This document shows positions 5,178-11,755 of a DNA stretch of 17,626 nt, piece by piece; position 1 is the stretch's first letter, and each line of letters starts with the position of its first letter. The DNA comes from Lysobacterales bacterium. Lineage in GTDB: Bacteria; Pseudomonadota; Gammaproteobacteria; Xanthomonadales; SZUA-5. Where the stretch lies: assembly GCA_024710675.1 (NCBI GenBank), contig JANJUH010000439.1, forward strand, positions 1-17,626, given 5' to 3'. A program made the position numbers and the translations under genes. The notes under the pieces were generated by a model. That model was given only the letters and a program-made list of their open reading frames with translations. It was not told where the DNA came from and did not search any database.

Positions 5178-7904
5178 TTATTCGAAGCCGTTGGCGAACA
5201 GGCCATCCGGGTTGCCGGCCGGCAGCTCGAAACAGACGCTGTCGATGGTGCCGACGTCTACACCGGCACGATCGGCCACGTTGAGCGTCCAGGTGCCGGC
5301 CAGCGGCTGGCCGTCGAAGGCTGTAAAGGCCTGGAGCGGTCGCTTGTCGCCACCGATCGCCGGCGGTCCGGCGACGCAGGTGTTCGGCGCATTCGCCGAA
5401 GCATCGAAGAAGGTGGCAGCGATGTTGTCACCCGAGCAGGAGGTCGGCCGGTTGATGATCTCCGCGCTGGTCGCACCCTTGGTCAGCGTGATGATCAGGT
5501 CGCCGACGAAGGTGTGGGTCACACCCACGCTCACCCGCAGCGCACTGACATTGCCGCCGGAGCTGACATTGATCGTGGCATTGGCACCGGCCGGATTGTT
5601 GTCCGGGATCGGCACCGGCGCGCCGGCATAGCAGACGATGTTGGCGGTGCTGAAGCTGCGCACCGTCGAATTGCTGCCCGCGCCGCAGGAGTTGTTCGAA
5701 CGGACGCGCCAGTGGTAAGTGGTCTGCGGGTCGAGGCCGGGAGCCACCGTGTAGCTGGTGCCGGTGACGTTGGCGGTGCGCACGATGTTGGCAAAGCCGG
5801 CATCGGTGGCCACTTCCACGGTGTAGCCGCTGGCACCGGCCACCGCGGCCCAGGTGAGCGTCGGCGAGGTCGACAGGCCGGTCGCGCCGTTCGCCGTCGT
5901 GCTCGGGCTGGGTGTGCCCGGCGGAGCCGTTTCGACCGTCAGGAACACATCCGAAGTCCGCGTCGTGGCGCCCTGCGTGCCGGTGATCGTGATCGGGTAC
6001 GTGCCCGCCGCCACGGCCCCGGTATTCGACACCGTGAAAAGGCTGCTGTTGCCGGGAATCACCGGATTGGTGCCGAAGCCACTGGTCGCCGACGCCGGCA
6101 CACCGCTGGCGGACAAGGTCACCGGCGAGTTGAAGCCGGCAATGCTGCCGACGTTCACCGAGAACTCGGCACTTTGCGGCGTGCAGATCGTGGCCTGCGA
6201 GGGACCAGCGCCGACGGTGAAGGTCGGCGTGCCGCACTCGTTGAAGCGGAAGGCGCCCGCCGTGAGCGTCCAGGTGTTCGAGCCCGCTGTCGGGAAGTAC
6301 TGGTTGACGTACCAGAAAGTGCAATCGTCAGCCGGATCGACGTTCATCGAGGTGTAGTCGCCCCAGCGCTCCGAGTTGGTCTTGGAGCCAACGCCGGTGA
6401 CAAAAGTGCCTTCGCCGCGCGGCATCATGCCGGGCGTATCGCTGACCAGACGTCCGGTGTAGCGAATGCCGGGCGCGACCGATGCGTTCGAGACGCTGTA
6501 ACCCATTGCCATGTTGCCGGCGCCGTCCTGGGCGATCGAGCCCATCCAGCGATGGATGCCATCGGTAGCGCCCGGTGCATACGTGCCTTCCTGGAAGACG
6601 GTCGGCGTGGTCGACGGATTGCGCAGCTCCCACCAGCGAATGCCCGCCATGCCGGTCACGGCTTCGACCGACTGGTTGGTCACCAGCGATTCGTGCGATC
6701 CGAAGTTGCGGTAGGCCAGGCGATGCAGCGGTCGTTGGCGATAAGACAGGATGTCGAGCTGCCTCGTGGTGTTCGGCTGCGGTATGCAACTGCGGCCCGA
6801 GCACGGAAAGATCGTGTCGTAGGCCGCAATCGGGATCGTGTGGGTCAGCGTGAAGGTGGAGTTGGCCGGCGTGTTGAAGTCGGCAACGAACTTCCAGAAG
6901 GTCAGGGCGTCCTGCGGCGCGCCGTAGGAAGCACCGTTGTCCATCGAGCCCACCCAGTAACTGGGCGCGCCGACCGGCGGCAAGTCCGGTCCGTCGACGT
7001 CCGCCGGCAGCAGGCCGTCGCCGATGTTGAAGGCGCCACCGGCGGCTGCCGGAGACACGACGAAGGAAATCACCGTGGGGTTCGGGTTGCCGGCGATCGC
7101 CTGCTGGCGATTGAAAGCGTAGGCGCCGATACCAGCGAAGGTGTTGCCCGCGAACTCGCGGGTCTGGAAGTAATAGGCATCACGCCACACACCGAACTTG
7201 GGGTAGTCCGGGAAGTTGCTGCCGGTGGAGAAGGCCCAGCGGTAGTAGGTGCCGGTCGGGTCCGGGCTGGTCGAGAGCGCGACGCAGATGAAGTAGGTCG
7301 GACCCGCAGCCGTGAACTGCGTCAACAGCCAGCGATCGGCGAACTGGTCGTGCAGCACGATCGGGTCGCCCGCGTTCTCCGACTGGCAGGCGCCGCCGAA
7401 GCCGGCCCAGAGCTGGTTGTTGGCCGCGGGGCCGAATACCGGCGCACCGCCAGTCTTGTTGTAGACGGCGAAGGAGACGTTGCTCATCACCACGTAGTGA
7501 TTCGGACCCACATCGCCGACCGGATCCGGCGGCGAAGCGGTGCCGGTGACCATGTCGAAGACCCGCGTCGGGGCCGGAATCGAGCCTGCCCCCTCGGTGC
7601 GCCACTGGACGATCAAATCGGTGTCTTGCGGGCCGGGGCCGAAGATCGACTCGAGGCCCGAGGGCGGATCGACCATCGCGCCACCCTCGTGCGGGCGCAA
7701 GGGACCTACCGGCGGCGGCACCAGTTCCATGTCCTTCAGCGCCGGCGACACGTCGAACTTCACGACGTCGAGCTTGCCGCGGTACTCGCCGCGAACCTCC
7801 GGCCCCATCTGCGTCCCCACCACCTGCGCGTGCGCAGTAGCGGAAGCTGCACACACCATCATGGCGCCGACCAGCGGCGCCCACCCCTTGCGAATCAAGA
7901 TCAT
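5178..7904 (-). CDS. Secreted multidomain protein with Ig-like, FnIII and P-domain and a GFE tail (908 aa)
   Basis: The ATG at 7904 has GGAGG 9 bases upstream and opens a signal peptide cleaved near residue 26 (ATAHA/QVV). The longer frame to 8000 adds an arginine-rich leader and is rejected. Residues about 95-557 form a large domain of unknown function with repeated Trp/Tyr-rich strands (DPVGDVGPNHYVVM, DPIVLHDQFADRWLL, DGIHRWMGSIAQD, ERWGDYTSMNVDP), probably a beta-propeller. Then come an Ig-like domain (about 560-658), an FnIII domain (661-753, ending TYHWRVRSNNSCG) and a proprotein-convertase P-domain (about 757-896: IPDN, VGVTHTFVGDLIITL, GTWTLNV). The protein ends in LFANGFE. No protease or hydrolase triad is visible. 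It is divergent from the S8 proteases and shares their Ig-like and FnIII modules, which suggests it acts outside the cell with them. Transcription ends at 5122-5153. Confidence 0.9.
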   Translation of the reverse strand: MILIRKGWAPLVGAMMVCAASATAHAQVVGTQMGPEVRGEYRGKLDVVKFDVSPALKDMELVPPPVGPLRPHEGGAMVDPPSGLESIFGPGPQDTDLIVQWRTEGAGSIPAPTRVFDMVTGTASPPDPVGDVGPNHYVVMSNVSFAVYNKTGGAPVFGPAANNQLWAGFGGACQSENAGDPIVLHDQFADRWLLTQFTAAGPTYFICVALSTSPDPTGTYYRWAFSTGSNFPDYPKFGVWRDAYYFQTREFAGNTFAGIGAYAFNRQQAIAGNPNPTVISFVVSPAAAGGAFNIGDGLLPADVDGPDLPPVGAPSYWVGSMDNGASYGAPQDALTFWKFVADFNTPANSTFTLTHTIPIAAYDTIFPCSGRSCIPQPNTTRQLDILSYRQRPLHRLAYRNFGSHESLVTNQSVEAVTGMAGIRWWELRNPSTTPTVFQEGTYAPGATDGIHRWMGSIAQDGAGNMAMGYSVSNASVAPGIRYTGRLVSDTPGMMPRGEGTFVTGVGSKTNSERWGDYTSMNVDPADDCTFWYVNQYFPTAGSNTWTLTAGAFRFNECGTPTFTVGAGPSQATICTPQSAEFSVNVGSIAGFNSPVTLSASGVPASATSGFGTNPVIPGNSSLFTVSNTGAVAAGTYPITITGTQGATTRTSDVFLTVETAPPGTPSPSTTANGATGLSTSPTLTWAAVAGASGYTVEVATDAGFANIVRTANVTGTSYTVAPGLDPQTTYHWRVRSNNSCGAGSNSTVRSFSTANIVCYAGAPVPIPDNNPAGANATINVSSGGNVSALRVSVGVTHTFVGDLIITLTKGATSAEIINRPTSCSGDNIAATFFDASANAPNTCVAGPPAIGGDKRPLQAFTAFDGQPLAGTWTLNVADRAGVDVGTIDSVCFELPAGNPDGLFANGFE

Positions 7905-8289
7905 CGTCCCCTGCCTCCAGCGCGTTCTGCGCGCACCACAGCTGTCACGGTTACGCCGGCGGCGCCTTGCGGGCGATGGGCCAGCTCCAATCCTCGTCAC
8001 GTCCTACAGGCCAGTGCGGCTGGCACCACACGCGGAAATCGTCGCATGCTGGCGGGACGTTCACGGAGCCTACACCTGATTGGGCGCTGCTGCTTGCGCC
8101 GTGGACGTGAAATCCGGGCTGGAGGGCCAGGTAACCGGGCATCACCAGGAATCCGGAGATGGGACTCGACGTTTCGAGCTTGGCGTCGGGCCTGCCTGCG
8201 CGGAAGGCCTTCACGTTTCCTTTGCCTGCAGGCCTGGGGAGTCGGGCTACCATCCGGCGCACTCGGTCAAGCCTTTGGAGAGCGGACAG
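7905..8289. other. Divergent regulatory region (385 bp) between the P-domain protein and the first S8 protease
   Basis: No gene is supported. The plus-strand frame of the protease extends upstream to 8080 but has no ribosome binding site or signal peptide there. The region holds the GGAGG of the leftward gene (about 7914-7918), a TACCAT box at 8248-8253, and the GGAG site of the rightward gene (8277-8280). Short 10-base palindromes occur near 8200-8233 but are expected by chance. Confidence 0.7.
8248..8253 (+). promoter_or_regulatory. TACCAT box, putative -10 of the first S8 protease
   Basis: GGCTACCAT lies 37 bases upstream of the GTG at 8290. The matching GGTTACCAT lies upstream of the paralogous second protease. 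The -35 region is not convincing. Confidence 0.4.
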
Positions 8290-11200
8290 GTGATCAGGCG
8301 TGTTCTGGTGGTGGCAGTTGCGGTGGCGCTGACGGGCGTCGTGGTCGAACCGGTGGACGCGGTGCAGCGCCCTGTACAAACCAAGGCCATGCCCTTGCCC
8401 GACACCGGCAAGCGGATCTCCTTCGGTGCGGTCAATTTCGATCCGGTCCGGGACAGCCACCTGTTCCGATCGGCAGCCACCACCGAAGCCGGTAGTGGCC
8501 TGCGTTTCGTGCAGTTCCGGGAGACGCCGCGGCAGGACTGGATCGACGCCCTCTCGGCCAATGGCCTCGAGGTGCTGCAGTACTACCCGGACGACACCTA
8601 CCTGGTCTGGGGCAACGCGAGCGCTGCCTCGCGGACCGAGGCGCTGTCCTTCGTCCGCTGGCAGGGCGACTACAGCCCCGACTTCAAGCAGAGCCCCGAA
8701 CTCAAGGGCAAGCTCGGCCTGATCGACAACGTGCAGGTGCTGCTCTACGACGACGGCAACCTGAGCAATGCGCTGGCGGCCATCGAAGGCATGGGCGGTC
8801 AAGTGTTGAACGTTTTTAATGCGCAGCCCGACGGCAAGATCAAGAGTGCGATCGTGCGTCTCGACGCCGGCCGCCAGGTCGATGTGCGCAGCCTGCCGAC
8901 GGTGATCTGGACCGAGTACGTCAGTCCGCGTCCGCAGTTCGACGACGAGCTGTCCAGCCAGATCGTCGCCGGCAACTACAACGCCAGCGGCCAGGTCACC
9001 GGCACCGGCTACATTCCCTTCATCACCGGCCTCGGCCTCAGCGGCGATGGCGTCACCTGGGCGGTGACCGACAGCGGCATCGATTACGCCAATCCGGAAC
9101 TCGCCAACCGCATCACCGATGGCCACGACTATCCGGGTTGCCCGGTGACCGCCAACCAGCCAGGCAACGACAACGCCAGCGGCGGTCACGGCACGCACGT
9201 GGCCGGCATCGTCGCGGGTGCCGGCGTGGTGGCCGGGGGTGTCGATGCCTCGGGTTATCACTACGGCATCGGTGTCGCGCCGCAGGCCGACCTGGTGGCA
9301 TTGAACCCGATCTGCGTGGGCTCGGTGCCCTGGCCGCCGGCCGGCGGCTGGCAGGAGCTGAGCAAGCGCGCGCTGCTCAAGGGTGCAGTCGGCACCAACA
9401 ACTCCTGGACCAGCGGCGAGGGGACCGGTATTGGCTACAACGCCAGCGCGCGGACCCACGATTTCATGGTGCGCGACGGCGATTTCGACACGCCCGCCAG
9501 CAACGAGCCCTTCGTCATCGTGTTCTCGGCCGGCAACTCCGGTCCCGGCGCGCGCACCATCACCGCACCCAAGGAGGCCAAGAACCCGATCATCACCGGC
9601 GCCTCCCGCAATCAGCGCGCCGGCTCGATCGATGCGATGGCGGGCTTCAGCAGCCGTGGCCCGGCGCTCGATGGCCGTGTGCTGCCGACGATCGCGGCGC
9701 CCGGCGAGACCATTGCGTCCACCCGGCGTGTCGCCGGCGCCTCGCAATGCGGCACGGCGATCGGCGCCGCGCCGCTCAACAACTACTCCTTCTGCTCCGG
9801 CACCAGCATGGCCTCGCCGCACGCAGCCGGCCTGTCGGCGCTGCTGGTGGAGTGGTGGCGCGACAACAACAATGGCGCCACGCCGAGCCCGGCGATGATC
9901 AAGGGCCTGCTGGTCAACGGTGCCATCGACATGAGCGGCCCGACCGCCGTTCCCAACAACGACGAGGGCTGGGGTCGCATCCACCTGCCCGGTTCGATCG
10001 CGCTCGGCCGGCAGGCCAGCTACGTCGACCAGAGCGAGGTGCTGACCAATGTCGGCGAGGTCTACGAGCGCACGCTCGGCGTGCCGTCGAACTCCGAGCC
10101 GGTGCGGATCACGCTGGCCTGGACCGACGCACCCGGCGCCGCCGGCGCCAATCCGGCGCTGGTCAACAACCTCGATCTCGAGGTCGTCGCCAATGGCCAG
10201 ACCTATTTCGGCAACGCCTTCGCGAACGGCCAGTCCTCGCCGGGTGGCAATCCGGACACGCTGAACAACATCGAAAATGTCTACCTGCCCGCGGGCCTGA
10301 CCGGCGCCGTGACGGTGCGTGTCCGGGCAACTGCCTTGCCCGGTGACGGCGTGCCCAACACGGGTGATGCGACCGACCAGGACTTCGCCCTGATCTGCTC
10401 GAACTGCGAGGCGCAGCCGACCTTCACCCTGGCCATGTCGACGGCCACCGAATCGATCTGCGCCGGCACAGAGGTGACGCGCCAGATCGACCTCGGCCAG
10501 GTGCTGGGCTTCCAGCAGGCGGTGACGATGAGCTCGACCGGCCTGCCGGCACCCGGCACGGTGGGCTTCAGCCCGAACCCGGTCGCCACGCTGCCAGGCT
10601 CGACGACGATGACCATCGCCACCAGCGGCGTGGCCACGGGTGACTACAGCGTGGTCGCGACCGGCACCGCGGGCGCCGTGGTTCGCAGCGCGACGCTGCC
10701 GCTGTTCGTCGCCGCCGGCCCGCCGGCCTCGCCCACGCTGACCACGCCGGCCGCCGGTGCCGGCAACATCGCCCCCAACGTGAGCTTCGAGTGGTCCGCG
10801 GCCGCCAATGCCTTCGACTATCTCGTCGAGATCGCGACCGATGCCGCCTTCGCCAATATTGTCGCCAGCGGTGAAACCCGCGAAACCAGCTTCACGCCTG
10901 CTCAGCCCCTGGACACGGCCACCGAGTACTTCTGGCGCGTGACGGCCCGCAATGCCTGCCCGAGCTTCGAGCTCTTCGCCGACGGCTTCGAGACCGGTGG
11001 TGGCGGCGGCAGCGCTGTGGCGACGGGCAGCTTCACCACGCAGCCGGCTCCGGGTGACTGCCCGGTCGGCGGCACGGTCACCGACGTGCTCAGCGAGGAC
11101 TTCGAGGGTGCGGCGAGCGGCTGGGTGCAGCAGGCCGGCGGTACCGGTACGAACACCTGGGCGATCACCGAGGACTTCCCCTTCGCCGGCACCCGCGCCC

Positions 11201-11625
11201 TGCGCGGTCGCACGCCGACGACGGCCTCGGATCAGCGCTTCGTCAGCCCGAGCGTGGTACTGCCGAGCGCGGGCAACGGCCTGACGCTGTCCTTCATGAG
11301 CCGGCAATCGATGGAAGCGCGCTCAGGTGGCGGTTGCTGGGACGGTGGCTTCATCGAGCTCACCACCAACGGCGGTTCGACCTGGACGCAGATCACCAGC
11401 GGCCTGCTGACCGATCCTTACGATGGCGCGCTCGGCACGGGCAATCCGGCCACGCCGGCGCCGGCCTGGTGTGGTGACCCACAGGCCTACCTGAAGTCGG
11501 TGATCGATCTGGCGCCTTTCGCCGGCCAGACCGTGCAGTTCCGCTTCCGGGTCACCTCCGATGGCTCGGTGGCCCGTACCGAGGGCTGGAACATCGACAA
11601 CGTGCTGATCCGCCGCTGCAACTGA
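8290..11625 (+). CDS. Secreted subtilisin-family (S8, Kp43-like) protease 1 with Ig-like, FnIII and MAM-like domains (1111 aa)
   Basis: The GTG at 8290 follows GGAG at 9 bases and opens a signal peptide (RRVLVVAVAVALTGVVV). Residues about 27-215 are a long propeptide. The catalytic domain spans about 225-570, with Asp261 (AVTDSGID), His300 (GGHGTHVAG), oxyanion Asn416 (SAGNSGPG) and Ser506 (SGTSMASPH), all intact. A Kp43-like sandwich (about 580-700, LAWTDAPGAAG) follows, then an Ig-like domain (709-807), an FnIII domain (811-917) and a C-terminal MAM/choice-of-anchor-J-like jelly roll (932-1110, ending GWNIDNVLIRRCN). The last FnIII loop carries an insert with LFADGFE (895-901) and a glycine run. 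It is a peptide-bond hydrolase acting outside the cytoplasm, probably autoprocessed. It is a tandem paralogue of the gene at 11756. Substrate unknown. Confidence 0.95.
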   Translation: MIRRVLVVAVAVALTGVVVEPVDAVQRPVQTKAMPLPDTGKRISFGAVNFDPVRDSHLFRSAATTEAGSGLRFVQFRETPRQDWIDALSANGLEVLQYYPDDTYLVWGNASAASRTEALSFVRWQGDYSPDFKQSPELKGKLGLIDNVQVLLYDDGNLSNALAAIEGMGGQVLNVFNAQPDGKIKSAIVRLDAGRQVDVRSLPTVIWTEYVSPRPQFDDELSSQIVAGNYNASGQVTGTGYIPFITGLGLSGDGVTWAVTDSGIDYANPELANRITDGHDYPGCPVTANQPGNDNASGGHGTHVAGIVAGAGVVAGGVDASGYHYGIGVAPQADLVALNPICVGSVPWPPAGGWQELSKRALLKGAVGTNNSWTSGEGTGIGYNASARTHDFMVRDGDFDTPASNEPFVIVFSAGNSGPGARTITAPKEAKNPIITGASRNQRAGSIDAMAGFSSRGPALDGRVLPTIAAPGETIASTRRVAGASQCGTAIGAAPLNNYSFCSGTSMASPHAAGLSALLVEWWRDNNNGATPSPAMIKGLLVNGAIDMSGPTAVPNNDEGWGRIHLPGSIALGRQASYVDQSEVLTNVGEVYERTLGVPSNSEPVRITLAWTDAPGAAGANPALVNNLDLEVVANGQTYFGNAFANGQSSPGGNPDTLNNIENVYLPAGLTGAVTVRVRATALPGDGVPNTGDATDQDFALICSNCEAQPTFTLAMSTATESICAGTEVTRQIDLGQVLGFQQAVTMSSTGLPAPGTVGFSPNPVATLPGSTTMTIATSGVATGDYSVVATGTAGAVVRSATLPLFVAAGPPASPTLTTPAAGAGNIAPNVSFEWSAAANAFDYLVEIATDAAFANIVASGETRETSFTPAQPLDTATEYFWRVTARNACPSFELFADGFETGGGGGSAVATGSFTTQPAPGDCPVGGTVTDVLSEDFEGAASGWVQQAGGTGTNTWAITEDFPFAGTRALRGRTPTTASDQRFVSPSVVLPSAGNGLTLSFMSRQSMEARSGGGCWDGGFIELTTNGGSTWTQITSGLLTDPYDGALGTGNPATPAPAWCGDPQAYLKSVIDLAPFAGQTVQFRFRVTSDGSVARTEGWNIDNVLIRRCN

Positions 11626-11635
11626 GGCCGGTCCC

Positions 11636-11665
11636 GGGCGCCCCGCCGATCCGGGCGGGGCGCCC
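11636..11665 (+). terminator. GC-rich hairpin after protease 1 (weak terminator)
   Basis: A perfect 12-base stem (GGGCGCCCCGCC / GGCGGGGCGCCC) encloses the 6-base loop GATCCG, 10 bases after the stop codon at 11625. It is followed by CTCCTCC rather than a T tract, so it may stabilise the 3' end or attenuate read-through rather than end transcription fully. Confidence 0.6.
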
Positions 11666-11717
11666 CTCCTCCATGCGTCGAGCGAAACCGGAGTCCCGGC
11701 TCGGTGCCGGCTGCGGT

Positions 11718-11723
11718 TACCAT
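11718..11723 (+). promoter_or_regulatory. TACCAT box, putative -10 of the second S8 protease
   Basis: GGTTACCAT lies 33 bases upstream of the GTG at 11756 (57 upstream of the ATG at 11780). It corresponds in position and sequence to the box before protease 1, suggesting that the promoter was duplicated with the gene. Confidence 0.4.
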
Positions 11724-11755
11724 TGCGTCCCTGTCTGGACGCGGGATGGGTCAGG

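Noticed and set aside
8200..8233. Ten-base palindromes (GAAGGCCTTC, GCCTGCAGGC) upstream of protease 1
   Set aside because: About 17 palindromes of this length are expected by chance in a window of this size, and they do not repeat at the paralogue.
8080..8289. Upstream extension of protease 1 to an ATG at 8080
   Set aside because: No Shine-Dalgarno, non-proteinaceous composition, and it would bury the signal peptide 70 residues inside.
5148..8495. Open plus-strand frame of 1115 codons antisense to the P-domain protein
   Set aside because: It mirrors a real gene with signal peptide, known domains and terminator. Its translation is Arg/Gly/Val/Ala-rich without domains, a common by-product of GC-rich codon use.
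7951..11307. Open minus-strand frame of 1118 codons antisense to protease 1
   Set aside because: The opposite strand encodes an intact S8 protease. The antisense translation is low-complexity Arg/Ala/Gly/His/Asp and has no start signals.
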